Positions 1 through 8,669 of a stretch of DNA of 57,321 bases are shown here, in pieces. How positions within the stretch are numbered: the stretch's first letter is position 1; the number at the start of each line of letters is the position of its first letter. Under the pieces are notes generated by a model. It saw nothing but the letters and a program-made list of their open reading frames with translations, was not told where the DNA came from and ran no database searches. The translations under genes and the position numbers were made by a program. This DNA is from Chloroflexota bacterium (GTDB taxonomy: Bacteria; Chloroflexota; Anaerolineae; Aggregatilineales; Phototrophicaceae): the NCBI GenBank assembly GCA_013388735.1, contig JACAES010000134.1, forward strand, positions 1 to 57,321, given 5' to 3'.

Positions 1-21
1 AAGGCACAAAAAGGGGGCAGC

Positions 22-903
22 TTGGACCGGCTGGAAGACATTCTGCTCAGGTTAGCGCAGCAGTACGCGCCGCACATCCTGCGCACCTGGAACCCGCTCG
101 ACCCGCAGCGGGTAGCGAAACTGGCGCGGTATCTCGCCAGTTATAACATCCTGGTCATCATGGGCGATTTTCCGCAAACGCTGCGCGGCGTGGATGAGGA
201 CACCGCCCGGCCAATTCAGACCTGGGTAGACGGCTATGCCCAGTTTTACCTGCTGCTGACGCGGGCGTTGTTTCCATCGTTCGTCGGCATCGCCGCCCAG
301 TATGCCGATAACCGCTGGCCGGTCGCCATCACCATCCGGGGGGAATGTGCGCCGGTCATTGAGGCGATGGCCGGTTTTGTGACGCCCTACGTTGCCATGC
401 GCCAGACCGAGGCAGTCGTTTCGGAAATCGAACTGATCGGCCTGATGGAAGTCATCCTGGAAGTGCTGGAAGCCACCACGCTGCCGCGCGAAGCCTACAA
501 ACGCCTGCTGGGCGAAGGCGCGGGGCTGCTGAAAAAACTGCTGTCTTCGCCCATCCGCCAGCATCAGATCACCAACTTTGACCGGCGCGTGTTCACCGAC
601 AGTGAGCGGTTTATCCCCATCCCGCCGGAACCGGCCAAACTGCCGGAGGAAGACAGCGCACTGCTGTTCGCGTCCGATACGCAGGAAACGCGCCCGGATG
701 TGACTTCGCTCAAACCGGAGCAGGCCGCTTTTAACCCGCCGACGGATACCCAAACCCTGCCGCCGACCGAGACGATTCAACCCGGTGACGACGCAAAGCC
801 GCCGGAAGGCTCGGCGCGGCTACCGTTTTTCCCGCCGCGCCGGGGTGGAGGCCGCCGCCGCCCGCCCGTTCCGCCCCTGCCCGGCATGGAGGATGAAGAA
901 TAA
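22..903 (+). CDS. Hypothetical protein with Pro/Arg-rich tail
   Basis: I do not recognise this 293-residue protein. About the first 200 residues look helical and soluble, with no signal peptide or membrane segment. From about residue 200 the sequence becomes proline-rich and low in complexity, passes through an Arg/Gly cluster near residues 273-281, and ends in acidic residues. The TTG start follows a G-rich stretch at 13-17 that could serve as a Shine-Dalgarno site. The frame is open to the left edge of the window, so the true start could lie further upstream. Coding is supported by length and by the gap and signals that follow before the next gene. Function unknown. Confidence 0.6.
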   Translation: MDRLEDILLRLAQQYAPHILRTWNPLDPQRVAKLARYLASYNILVIMGDFPQTLRGVDEDTARPIQTWVDGYAQFYLLLTRALFPSFVGIAAQYADNRWPVAITIRGECAPVIEAMAGFVTPYVAMRQTEAVVSEIELIGLMEVILEVLEATTLPREAYKRLLGEGAGLLKKLLSSPIRQHQITNFDRRVFTDSERFIPIPPEPAKLPEEDSALLFASDTQETRPDVTSLKPEQAAFNPPTDTQTLPPTETIQPGDDAKPPEGSARLPFFPPRRGGGRRRPPVPPLPGMEDEE

Positions 904-923
904 ACAAGCCGCCCGCATCTTCT

Positions 924-934
924 TGCTATATAAT
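924..934 (+). promoter_or_regulatory. Candidate extended -10 promoter element
   Basis: A perfect TATAAT lies at 929-934, overlapping an extended -10 arrangement (TG at 924-925, then TATATA at 927-932). No good -35 hexamer is visible. It sits in the AT-rich gap between the first gene and the secreted protein at 1001, about 65 bp before that start. Confidence 0.35.
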
Positions 935-1000
935 GACACTGGGGCGGCCAGCCGGCGCGCCCCGCCCGGTTTTATTAACTGCTAATCAGGAGGCGAAACC

Positions 1001-2254
1001 GTGCGCCGATTGTTCGCCCTGGTGATGGTTGTGCTGGCTTCGACAGTGGCCGTGTCTGCTCAGGATTCGCCGTTCACTGCCGCCGAACTGCAACTGTTGA
1101 TTCAGACGCGCGCCGACCTGGAACTGCTGGCGAATCAGGAATTGGCTTCGCAGCGCCCGGTAGGGTGGAGCGGCAGCATGGACGCCAGCGACCCGCAGTT
1201 GGCGCTGCTGCTGCGGCTGGACGTGGAACTGCTGGCCGGCACGCTGCTGGCCCCTGACCAGCGCCCGCCCGGCTGGTTCGGCGCGATTCCCGGCTCGGTG
1301 GCCGCGATTGCCCGCGATGCCCGTCATGACCTGGAACTGCTGGCCGACGCGGTGGGTTTGCCCAACGTGCGCCCCAACGGCTGGGCCGGCAGCGACCCGC
1401 TGATACGCTGCAATCGCGCCGTGCAGGCGCTTGTGTATCTGCTGGAGCGCAGCGGGACATGGACGCTGACGGTGGACGCCGGCAGTCCCGATTTTTGCCG
1501 CCTGGCCGAACTTCAGGCCGTCCAGGTGGCCGAGTCGTTGTCCGCCGCGCCTGCTGCTGCCGCGCCCGCCCAGGTGGATACCGCCCTGCCGCCGGTTGAC
1601 TTCGGCCCGCCGGGCAGCGCGCAGATCACCGGCAGCCTGGCGCTGGGATTTTTGAACCGCTACGCCACCGAACACGTCGGCGCGATTCCGGTCGGAACGG
1701 TTATCACGCCGGTTGCCCGCAGCTTCACCCAGTTTTCGCGCATGACGCTGGTACGCGGCGACGGTTTTGAGCTGTTTGTAGACTACCGCGATACGAGTAT
1801 TACCGATGACGAGTTCGCCCTTCTGCCGGATGTGAACGGTATATCGCCCAATCCTACCTGTGCCGCCGAGTGGTGCCAACCGGTGACGGTCACGGTCGGC
1901 TCGCCCGCTGCTGGCCGCCCGCTTCCCGACGAAAGCCGGCCCGCCGCCAGCAGCCCCGGTGGTCGGGTGAAAGTGCCGGTGGAAAACCTGATTATTTACT
2001 ACGACGGCCAGGACGCCGATAACAGCGTCGTGGTGCGGATGCAGCTTTGCGCGCTGCCGACCGCCCAGGCCGGCAATACCTGCCAGAACGTGTCCGAGGT
2101 GCTGTCCCCCGCCGGCGCGCCGCTGACGCCCGTCGGCACGCTTAACGGGATGCCGCAGTTCCGGCTGCCGTATGGGTACAGCACGCATACACTCTACGCG
2201 CCGGGTTATTATATGTCGGATGTCTGGATTGCCGCGCCCGGTCAGGGAAGGTAA
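1001..2254 (+). CDS. Secreted protein with three RxDxELLA/RPxGW repeats
   Basis: A 417-residue exported protein that I cannot assign to a named family. Residues 1-20 form a signal peptide ending SA, with Gln as the first mature residue. Residues 37-128 hold three tandem units of about 36 residues, each starting R-x-D-(L/V)-E-L-L-A (37-44, 72-79, 108-115) and ending RPxGW (52-56, 88-92, 124-128). A degenerate fourth unit may follow. Residues 185-200 are an Ala/Pro linker. The C-terminal 200 residues contain paired cysteines and look like extracellular beta domains. The GTG start has an excellent AGGAGG at 988-993. thpR begins 6 bp after the stop, so the two are probably co-transcribed. The mature protein should act outside the cytoplasmic membrane. 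Confidence 0.75.
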   Translation: MRRLFALVMVVLASTVAVSAQDSPFTAAELQLLIQTRADLELLANQELASQRPVGWSGSMDASDPQLALLLRLDVELLAGTLLAPDQRPPGWFGAIPGSVAAIARDARHDLELLADAVGLPNVRPNGWAGSDPLIRCNRAVQALVYLLERSGTWTLTVDAGSPDFCRLAELQAVQVAESLSAAPAAAAPAQVDTALPPVDFGPPGSAQITGSLALGFLNRYATEHVGAIPVGTVITPVARSFTQFSRMTLVRGDGFELFVDYRDTSITDDEFALLPDVNGISPNPTCAAEWCQPVTVTVGSPAAGRPLPDESRPAASSPGGRVKVPVENLIIYYDGQDADNSVVVRMQLCALPTAQAGNTCQNVSEVLSPAGAPLTPVGTLNGMPQFRLPYGYSTHTLYAPGYYMSDVWIAAPGQGR

Positions 2255-2260
2255 AACATT

Positions 2261-2809
2261 ATGCTGCGCCTGTTCATCGCTATTGATCTGCCCGATACCA
2301 TCAAAGACCGCCTGGGCGACCTGTGCCGGGGTGTACCCGGCGCGAAGTGGGTCAGCCGGGAACAGATGCACCTCACGCTGCGTTTCATCGGTGAAACGGA
2401 GGACGCGCGTTTCGAGGCCATGCGTTCGGCGCTCGGCCAGCTAAACGCCGCGCCTTTCAGCCTGTCGCTGAAGGGTGTCGGGCAGTTCCCGCCCAGGGGC
2501 GCGCCGCGTGTGCTGTGGGTCGGCGTGATTGCGCCGCCCGCCCTGGCCGCGCTGCAAACCCGGATCGAAAGCGCGCTGGTCGGCCTGGGCGTCGAGCCGG
2601 AAGACCGTCCGTTTTCGCCGCATATCACGCTGGCGCGGTTGAAAACCCCGCCACCCGCTCTGTTGGTGGGTAAATTCCTGAACGACGGCGCGGCTTTCCA
2701 GACCGAATCGATCCCGGTTGGCGCGTTTGTCCTGTATTCCAGCCAGCTTCGGCCTGCCGGGCCGGTCTACCGGCAGGAAGCCGTTTATAACCTGAAGGCG
2801 GAGTCTTAA
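2261..2809 (+). CDS. thpR: RNA 2',3'-cyclic phosphodiesterase (2H family)
   Basis: A 182-residue protein of the ThpR/LigT branch of the 2H phosphoesterases, cytosolic enzymes that open 2',3'-cyclic phosphates on RNA ends and can ligate tRNA halves in the reverse reaction. Both diagnostic HxTL motifs are present: HLTL at 37-40 and HITL at 121-124, with the spacing expected of the two-lobed fold. The N-terminus (LRLFIAIDLP) and the total length are typical. The ATG has GGGAAGG just upstream, overlapping the end of the preceding gene, so expression is probably coupled to it. A strong hairpin terminator overlaps the stop codon. Confidence 0.93.
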   Translation: MLRLFIAIDLPDTIKDRLGDLCRGVPGAKWVSREQMHLTLRFIGETEDARFEAMRSALGQLNAAPFSLSLKGVGQFPPRGAPRVLWVGVIAPPALAALQTRIESALVGLGVEPEDRPFSPHITLARLKTPPPALLVGKFLNDGAAFQTESIPVGAFVLYSSQLRPAGPVYRQEAVYNLKAES

Positions 2810-2827
2810 TCCGCCTTTACCTTTTTT
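2797..2827 (+). terminator. Rho-independent terminator after thpR
   Basis: GGCGGA (2797-2802) pairs with TCCGCC (2810-2815) around a 7-nt loop containing the thpR stop codon. TTT and then TTTTTT (2822-2827) follow. This is the clearest plus-strand terminator in the window. Confidence 0.75.
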
Positions 2828-2938
2828 CTGAAATATTCCCTAAAAAGATCGTTTTCCCTGCAACCTTGAGTTTCGTTCGGCACGCTCTCCGCCATAATGG
2901 GTATAGGACAATATCAGCGGAGGAAGGGACGCCCGGCA

Positions 2939-4144
2939 ATGGCGCTGGATAAACGACTGCTCAAACAATTGAAGGATAAAGACCCGAAGGTGCGTCGTAA
3001 GGCGATTGTTGCCCTGGCCGACAGCCGCGACATGGCGGCGCTTGGCCCTCTGGAACAGGTTGCCAGCAGCGACCCGGAACAAAAACTGCGCGATCTGGCG
3101 GTGCGCGCCCAGAACCACCTCAAGGAACAGGTAGCGCGCAAGGAGAAACCCGCCGAGCCGGAACCTGCCCACAGCAGTTCGGCTGCCGCGCCAAAGGTTT
3201 CCGAAAAAGAGGCTGCCCGCGCGAAGGGCTACATGGACGAGGCGCTGAGTTATTACATCGCCAAGGACCTGTCCAAAGCCACTTCCAGCCTTTCCAAGGC
3301 GCTGCGGGTTAACCCGGCCCTCAAGAACGAAAGTTATTTCCTGAGCCTGGCCGGGGACGTGCTGAACGCCGACCCGGAGGAAGCCGTCCGAATCCTGCTG
3401 GACAGCAACCGGCGCGGTGAATTCGTCAACACCTCGCGCAAGAGCCAGAAACAGAAAAAGAAAGACGAACACTACGGCAAAACCGCCGAATTAAGCTGGA
3501 GTGCGGTGTTTTTTGATCTGGGCATTTTCTCCGCCGTCACCGCCGTCATCACCTTCCTGATGCCGCTGGTGTTCGTGCAGATGATTAACCAGACCATCGC
3601 CTACCAGATGGGGCTGTCGCCGGAACAGATGGAGCAGGCATCGCTGATTTTGCCACAGGAGATTGTATCGCTGAACGAGGCGGTTGCCACGATCGGCATC
3701 CCAATCTTTCTGATCGTCGCGGTCATCACGGCAGTTACCAGCGCCATCAGTATGTTGATTCAGGGCGGCGCGATTCATCTGGTCGCCACCAAACTGCTGG
3801 GCGGCGTCGGCACGATGCCTTATATGATGTGCCAGATTTTGCCATTTTATTCGATGACATCGCTGATATTATTCGTCTGGTGGTGCATCGCTATGGGGAT
3901 GCTGGCGATTGGCGCGGGCATCATCGGGGCGCTGTGTATGGCGCCGATGGCGCTGGCGGGGTTTTACATCCTGTTCAAAGTGGCCGGCAAAATCGGCGCG
4001 GCCTACGACTTCGGCTCGGCTAAAGGCTGCCTCTCGCTCATCCTGGCAAGCGTGCTGCTGTCGCTGATTTCGTCGCTGCCGGGCATCCTGGCCTGGAACT
4101 ACATTTCGTCGCAGCTGACGGAAATGATGCTCGCCAGTATGTAA
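2939..4144 (+). CDS. HEAT/TPR-Yip1 family membrane protein
   Basis: A 401-residue protein with a mixed architecture. Residues 1-65 look like a HEAT-type helical repeat (KVRRKAIVALAD... is typical). Residues 66-90 are a charged linker, about 92-150 resemble a TPR pair, and 168-182 are strongly basic. From about 190 to the end there are five or six hydrophobic helices of the Yip1 domain type. Yip1 proteins are multi-pass membrane proteins; the bacterial members have no settled role. I chose ATG 2939 because GGAGGAAGGG lies 11-20 bp upstream. An in-frame start at 2897 would add 14 basic residues with no clear Shine-Dalgarno site. The gene is monocistronic between a terminator and a 270-bp gap. 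Confidence 0.75.
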   Translation: MALDKRLLKQLKDKDPKVRRKAIVALADSRDMAALGPLEQVASSDPEQKLRDLAVRAQNHLKEQVARKEKPAEPEPAHSSSAAAPKVSEKEAARAKGYMDEALSYYIAKDLSKATSSLSKALRVNPALKNESYFLSLAGDVLNADPEEAVRILLDSNRRGEFVNTSRKSQKQKKKDEHYGKTAELSWSAVFFDLGIFSAVTAVITFLMPLVFVQMINQTIAYQMGLSPEQMEQASLILPQEIVSLNEAVATIGIPIFLIVAVITAVTSAISMLIQGGAIHLVATKLLGGVGTMPYMMCQILPFYSMTSLILFVWWCIAMGMLAIGAGIIGALCMAPMALAGFYILFKVAGKIGAAYDFGSAKGCLSLILASVLLSLISSLPGILAWNYISSQLTEMMLASM

Positions 4145-4177
4145 ACCCGGCGGGGCAGCAGACCTTATCCTTCATCG

Positions 4178-4231
4178 CCTCACCCTCAAAATCCCCGTTT
4201 CGTGACCCGAAAAGGGGAACAGAGGGTGAGG
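4178..4231. repeat. Intergenic palindrome with nested stems
   Basis: CCTCACCCTC (4178-4187) is an exact reverse complement of GAGGGTGAGG (4222-4231). Inside it CCCC (4193-4196) can pair with GGGG (4214-4217). It occupies the gap between the Yip1 protein and the response regulator and has no T-run, so it looks more like a palindromic intergenic repeat than a terminator. Confidence 0.65.
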
Positions 4232-4414
4232 TGTAGCGGGACACCGTATCCCCTGCGCTGTCTCGGTCAGCGGCCTTTCGGCCTCTGCTACGCTGGACAT
4301 ACCGCCCTCAAATACGGTAAACTTGCGCTAAATGCTGATATTCGCGTAACCTCATTCATAGGGGAACAACATGTTTTCCCCGCTGGTTTTACGATTAGGA
4401 AAAGGGGACGAGTT

Positions 4415-4771
4415 GTGCCCAAAGTGATGATCGTAGATGACGACCGCAACACCGTCAAACTGCTGCAAACTTTGTTGGAGCTGGACGGGTTCGATGTGGT
4501 TATTTCGCCGCGCGGCGCGGATGTCGTACCGATAGCAGAAGAGACTTCCCCGGATATTTTTCTGATGGATTACCATCTGGCCGATATGGATGGTGTGGAT
4601 GCCGTGCGCCAGCTTCGCGCCCACGACCGCTTTGCCAATGCCCCGATTGTGATGACTTCGGGCCTGGATGTGAGTGACGAGGCAATGGAAGCCGGCGCGA
4701 GTACCTTCCTGATTAAACCGTTTGAGCCGGGCGATCTGTCTCCATTGTTCCTCAAACTTTTAGCAGGATGA
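4415..4771 (+). CDS. Receiver-only response regulator
   Basis: A 118-residue stand-alone receiver domain with no output domain. The acidic pair D8/D9, phospho-acceptor D52 (in LMDYH), T81 and K101 (in LIKPF) are all in the standard positions, so phosphorylation by a histidine kinase is expected. No kinase gene is in the window. GTG 4415 is preferred over longer in-frame starts because the receiver fold begins at once and AAAGGGGA (4401-4408) lies just upstream. Its stop overlaps the start of the PHP-AlbA_2 gene in an ATGA tetranucleotide, so the two are translationally coupled. The receiver probably acts on or with that protein. Confidence 0.9.
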   Translation: MPKVMIVDDDRNTVKLLQTLLELDGFDVVISPRGADVVPIAEETSPDIFLMDYHLADMDGVDAVRQLRAHDRFANAPIVMTSGLDVSDEAMEAGASTFLIKPFEPGDLSPLFLKLLAG

Positions 4772-6534
4772 ACGCCGGCGTGGCTGCTCGTAAAAAATCA
4801 CGCTCAACCTGGTACCGGATGGACTTGCACCTGCATACGCCGGCGTCTGCCGACTACCAGGAGACGGCCTCTTATCTCGACATCCTGCGTAAAGCTGAAT
4901 TTCGCGGCCTGGATATCATCGCTTTCACCGATCACAACACCGTCGCCGGTTATGCGGCCATGCTGAATGAGATTGACCGGCTGGCTTTTCTCGAAAAGCT
5001 GGGACGCGCCCAGCCGGAAGAACTCCGCTTGCTGGCCGAGTACCGCCGCCTGCTGGACAAAATTCTCGTCCTGCCTGGCTTTGAGTTCACGGCTACGTTT
5101 GGCTTTCATATCCTGGGCATCTTTTCGCCCGCCGTACCGATTCGCCAGCTCGAACACCTGCTGCTGAATCTGAATGTGCCGCCGTCGGCGCTGGACGCGG
5201 GCAATTCCGAAGTCGGCGCGTCATCCGATGTGCTGACGGCTTACCGGCAGATTCATGATGCCGGCGGCATCTGTATCGCCGCCCATGCCAACAGCAGTCA
5301 CGGTGTCGCCATGCGCGGCTTCGACTTCGGCGGGCAAACCAAAATCGCCTATACGCAGGATCGCCACCTGCACGCCCTGGAAGTTACCGACCTGGGGCGC
5401 GGCGGTCGCACCACCACCGAACGCTTTTTTAACGGCACCAAGCCGGAGTATCCGCGCCGGATGCGCTGTATCCAGGGGTCGGATGCCCATCGCATCAACG
5501 CGCTTTCCGACCGCAGCGGCAAGGCCGCCCATCTGGGCGTGGGCGACCGCGTGACGGAAGTGCTGCTGCCGGAGCGTTCGTTCGAGGCGCTGCTGGAGAT
5601 GTTCCAGGGCAGCGACTTCTCGCGCACACGCCCCTACAGCCCCAGCCGCCAGCCGCTCGATTACATCCAGGCGGCGCGCGAGGAGGGGCCGAGTCTGGTG
5701 CAGGCGTTCCACGAATCTATGACCCAGAAGGGCGGCAAGCTGTACGCCATCATCGCCGACGTGTGCGCCTTTGCCAATACCAACGGCGGCACGATTTATG
5801 TGGGCGTCAGCGCGGACAAGAAAAAACCGCCAGAGGGCATTCTTAACCCGCAGGATAGCGTGGAAATTCTGCGGCGGGAGATCAGCCGGATGCTGGCCCC
5901 CGCGCTGGACGTGGAGATAGACGTGCAGGAGACACAGGGCAAACCGGTCATCCGTATTCAGGTGCCGTCCGGCAGCGACCGCCCCTATGCCATCGAAGAA
6001 TATAAAATCTACGTGCGCGACGAAACTGAAACCAGCCTGGCCGTCCGCGACGAGATTGTGAATCTCATCCGGCAGGGTGCGGTCATTCACCAGGAAGCGC
6101 CGCCCGAACCGGAAGCCGCCCCCCTGCCGGCGGCGCTGCCCACGCCGGAAACGCCCACGCCGGAAGCGCCGCCCGCCGGGATTGCGCCGCCGCGCGCCGG
6201 GGTGGAAATCGTCGGCGTGGAAACCCGCGATGACACGCATTATTACATGATGCGCGACCTGCGAAACGGCAACATCGTCAAAAACGTCACCCGGTCGTCG
6301 GCGCGGCGGCTGTGGCATTATGCCATCAAACAGCGCGAGAGCAACCCGGTCAAGGCCGAAAAAGTTCAGTGGCACGGGGACATCGGCCTGTGGGCGCGCT
6401 ACGAAAAACTGGGCGAAACGCGCTACGATCTGGTACAGCGGGAAAACGGCCAGCTGCGCGTGTATTACGGCGTCACCGAAAGCGGGATGCTGGGCGACTG
6501 GCAGGTTTTTCTGTCGCCGGAAGACGACGAGTAG
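4768..6534 (+). CDS. PHP phosphoesterase-AlbA_2 (Schlafen-like) fusion
   Basis: A 588-residue multidomain protein. Residues 17-245 are a PHP domain with metal-ligand motifs H21-x-H23, D55-H56 in TDHN, E106, H114, H173 and D239-x-H241, so hydrolytic phosphoesterase or nuclease activity is plausible. Residues about 305-430 match the AlbA_2/Schlafen nucleotide-binding fold, with the hallmark [13 protein letters not shown] at 335-347. Residues 440-480 are Pro/Glu-rich. The last 100 residues (with [15 protein letters not shown]) form an unknown module. No membrane segment or signal peptide is present. The gene is coupled by ATGA to the receiver gene upstream and ends 1 bp from the convergent gene at 6536. 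The substrate is unknown; a nucleic-acid or nucleotide target is an inference. Confidence 0.85.
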   Translation: MNAGVAARKKSRSTWYRMDLHLHTPASADYQETASYLDILRKAEFRGLDIIAFTDHNTVAGYAAMLNEIDRLAFLEKLGRAQPEELRLLAEYRRLLDKILVLPGFEFTATFGFHILGIFSPAVPIRQLEHLLLNLNVPPSALDAGNSEVGASSDVLTAYRQIHDAGGICIAAHANSSHGVAMRGFDFGGQTKIAYTQDRHLHALEVTDLGRGGRTTTERFFNGTKPEYPRRMRCIQGSDAHRINALSDRSGKAAHLGVGDRVTEVLLPERSFEALLEMFQGSDFSRTRPYSPSRQPLDYIQAAREEGPSLVQAFHESMTQKGGKLYAIIADVCAFANTNGGTIYVGVSADKKKPPEGILNPQDSVEILRREISRMLAPALDVEIDVQETQGKPVIRIQVPSGSDRPYAIEEYKIYVRDETETSLAVRDEIVNLIRQGAVIHQEAPPEPEAAPLPAALPTPETPTPEAPPAGIAPPRAGVEIVGVETRDDTHYYMMRDLRNGNIVKNVTRSSARRLWHYAIKQRESNPVKAEKVQWHGDIGLWARYEKLGETRYDLVQRENGQLRVYYGVTESGMLGDWQVFLSPEDDE

Positions 6535-6535
6535 T

Positions 6536-7135
6536 TTACGCCCGCAGCGGCGTTTTGCTGCGGTGGTCGGCGGCCTGCGCTTTTTTATCCTTCGACGGGG
6601 GCGCGTAACGGCTACGGAACCATTCGTCCGTCACCGTCCAGGGTTCGCCGGCGCTGCCGACACACAGCCACGCCCCCGCCGGCGCCAGCGATGGTTTGCT
6701 GCTCTCCAGGCTTTTCACCAGGGTCGGCTCTTTCAGCCGTTTAGCCCAGACGCCTACCGTTTTATAGTACGGCTTGCAGCCCAGTTTGAGCAGATAGGCC
6801 TGCGTCGGTGTGGGTTTCCAATCCGGTTCGCGCCAGGGTGCGTAAGTCTCGCGGAAGATTTTCGGTTCGATGGGCCGGGGGGAATAAGCGTCCAGCGGTT
6901 TGCCGGGTGTTTCGCTGGCCTGGTAGGCGATGTAATATCCGGCGGTGGCGACGATGGTATCCCAGGGTGTTTGGATGGTTTTGGGCGCTTCCGCCGGGGG
7001 CAGACGCCGCGCCATCGTCACCTGCTTGTGGGGATCGTAATAGCGAAACCCCTGCGCGCGCAGTTCCTTCTCCGTCCATTTCCGCTGCCGAACCACACGC
7101 GGCCTGCCGCCTAAAAGTCGCTGCCAGAAATTCAT
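6536..7135 (-). CDS. Hypothetical protein, possible PGDYG-like C-terminus
   Basis: A 199-residue soluble protein with a basic, aromatic-rich sequence. Residues about 125-180 contain an order of motifs (YYKT...AKRL...PTLVKSLES...AGAWLCVG..GEPWTV...F...Y) that resembles the small PGDYG-type domain, but the match is by eye and weak. ATG 7135 is chosen because GAGGACGGG precedes it and because a perfect minus-strand TATAAT (7193-7188) would fall inside any longer version. It lies between two convergent or divergent signalling genes, but nothing else connects it to them. Confidence 0.6.
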   Translation of the reverse strand: MNFWQRLLGGRPRVVRQRKWTEKELRAQGFRYYDPHKQVTMARRLPPAEAPKTIQTPWDTIVATAGYYIAYQASETPGKPLDAYSPRPIEPKIFRETYAPWREPDWKPTPTQAYLLKLGCKPYYKTVGVWAKRLKEPTLVKSLESSKPSLAPAGAWLCVGSAGEPWTVTDEWFRSRYAPPSKDKKAQAADHRSKTPLRA

Positions 7136-7187
7136 GCCCGTCCTCAGCCTGTCCTTCGCCTTTGCCTTATAACAGTCCATTTCCATT

Positions 7188-7193
7188 ATTATA
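7188..7193 (-). promoter_or_regulatory. Candidate -10 box for the 7135 gene
   Basis: Perfect TATAAT on the minus strand, about 55 bp before the preferred ATG at 7135. No convincing -35 box. It faces away from the promoter at 7261, making a divergent control region of about 180 bp. Confidence 0.4.
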
Positions 7194-7260
7194 AGGGTAC
7201 TTGATTGGAATTGTATGCGACTATAGTCCGATTCGTTGTGTCCTGGCAAGGCAGGCGCTT

Positions 7261-7288
7261 TTGAATCAGATTCGAGTTATCATAGAAT
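7261..7288 (+). promoter_or_regulatory. Candidate promoter of the receiver-GAF-TIR gene
   Basis: TTGAAT (7261-7266), a 16-bp spacer, then TAGAAT (7283-7288). A short palindrome GAATC-A-GATTC (7263-7273) overlaps the -35 side. The start codon is about 30 bp downstream. Confidence 0.5.
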
Positions 7289-7319
7289 TACCAACACAAA
7301 AATAATACAACCCGGTGCA

Positions 7320-8669
7320 ATGATGAACCGCGAAAGTATTCTGGTAGTGGATGACAGCTACCCAATTATCGAATTTATTGTGGACAGCGTTCTTAAGCCG
7401 AACGGTTATAAAGCCCTGATCGCCCGCGACGGCGTGGAGGCGCTGGAGATCGTGCGACGCCAGCACCCCGATTTAATCCTGCTTGACCTGCAAATGCCCC
7501 GCATGGACGGGATGCAGGTGTTAGACCGGTTGAATGCCGAACATCTGAACGTGCCGGTGATCCTGATGACGGCGCACGGCAGTGAAGCGATTGCCGTCGA
7601 AGTGTTCCGCCGGGGCGTCAAGGACTATATCATGAAGGGCGACTCGTTCGCGGCGGACGAGATCATCGCCGCTATCGAACGCAGTCTGTCGGAAGTCCGT
7701 CTGCGCAAACAGAAAGAAGCCCTGACGACGCGGCTGGTGAACGCGAACGCCGACCTGAACCGCCGCCTGCGCGAGATGCGGATTTTGTACAGCATCGGCA
7801 AAAGTGTCACCGCTTTGATGGACATGGACGGCCTGATGCGGCGCGTCGTCGGCGCGGCGACCATCCTCACCGACAGCGAGGAAGGCGCGATTTTCATCAT
7901 CGAACGCGGGGAGCTGATCTGCAAATCGGTCAAACGGGCAGGCGATGAACGTCCGGTTCCACTCAACCGCGCCGTAACTGAACCGCTGGCCGCACAGGCC
8001 ATCGAGTCCGGTCAGGTGGCGCTGTCGCTGCCGGATGCCGCCGCCCGCAAAAACGGCACGCTGCGTTACAAGGCTGCGCTGGTCGCGCCGCTGATGCTCG
8101 GCAGCCGCCCGATTGGCGCGCTGGTGGTTAAAAATCTTTCGCCGGATGCGCCGGTGTTTAAGGAGCATGACGGCGAACTGCTGAGCGCCCTGGCCGATTA
8201 TGCCGCCATCGCCTATAAAACACAGGGGCGTATTCACGAAGAAGACCGCGCCCGCCTGCGTGACGCCCTGCACTCAAAGACCGTTTTTGTTTCCTACCGG
8301 CGCAGCGATTGGGACAGCTTCGTGCGCCCGCTGGTGGAATTTCTGCTCCAGGAGGGCATCAACGTCTGGATAGACCAGAGTCTGTTGGAAGGCGGCCAGG
8401 ACTGGCTGGATAAAATCAACCAGGCGCTTGATGATTGCAGCGCCCTGGTCTTGTGCGTCACGCCGGAGGCGCTCAAGTCGCGCTATGTGCGGCTGGAATA
8501 TCGTTACTTCATCCACCACGAAAAGCCAATCATCCCGGTCATCTGCCGTGAGACGACCATGCCTGCCGAACTGCTGGGTATTCAAAGCCTGGACTACGGT
8601 GAAAACCGCAAACTGATCGAACGGCTGCGGCTGGTGCTGAACAAAAACGAGGGCGTTTATGATGGGTGA
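7320..8669 (+). CDS. Receiver-GAF-TIR domain protein
   Basis: A 449-residue protein with three recognisable domains. Residues 5-120 are a receiver with D11/D12, phospho-acceptor D56 and a late Lys in DYIMKGD. Residues about 140-165 are a coiled-coil linker. Residues 160-305 are a GAF sensor domain (ILYSIGKSVTALMDMDGL opening). Residues 320-445 are a TIR domain: opening VFVSYRRSD, a BB-loop region VWIDQSLLEGGQDW, and E393 in SRYVRLEYRYF at the place where NAD-cleaving TIRs carry their catalytic glutamate. TIR domains either cleave NAD+ or act as adaptors; retention of the Glu favours an enzyme. Start is ATG 7320 or 7323, with no strong Shine-Dalgarno site. Its last 13 bp overlap the convergent larA tail. 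Confidence 0.9.
   Translation: MMNRESILVVDDSYPIIEFIVDSVLKPNGYKALIARDGVEALEIVRRQHPDLILLDLQMPRMDGMQVLDRLNAEHLNVPVILMTAHGSEAIAVEVFRRGVKDYIMKGDSFAADEIIAAIERSLSEVRLRKQKEALTTRLVNANADLNRRLREMRILYSIGKSVTALMDMDGLMRRVVGAATILTDSEEGAIFIIERGELICKSVKRAGDERPVPLNRAVTEPLAAQAIESGQVALSLPDAAARKNGTLRYKAALVAPLMLGSRPIGALVVKNLSPDAPVFKEHDGELLSALADYAAIAYKTQGRIHEEDRARLRDALHSKTVFVSYRRSDWDSFVRPLVEFLLQEGINVWIDQSLLEGGQDWLDKINQALDDCSALVLCVTPEALKSRYVRLEYRYFIHHEKPIIPVICRETTMPAELLGIQSLDYGENRKLIERLRLVLNKNEGVYDG

Noticed and set aside
52..780. 242-residue minus-strand frame inside the first gene
   Set aside because: It lies wholly opposite a supported gene, has no ribosome site or domain, and such antisense frames are normal in GC-rich DNA.
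986..2371. 461-residue minus-strand frame opposite the secreted repeat protein
   Set aside because: Composition is Arg/His/Gly/Gln-rich as in antisense shadows; the plus strand has a signal peptide, ribosome site and repeats.
5221..6375. 384-residue minus-strand frame opposite the PHP protein
   Set aside because: No domains; the plus-strand PHP and AlbA_2 motifs are clear.
6320..7114. 264-residue plus-strand frame across the PHP end and the next gene
   Set aside because: Spans two genes in the wrong frame, no ribosome site, and low-complexity Arg-rich composition.
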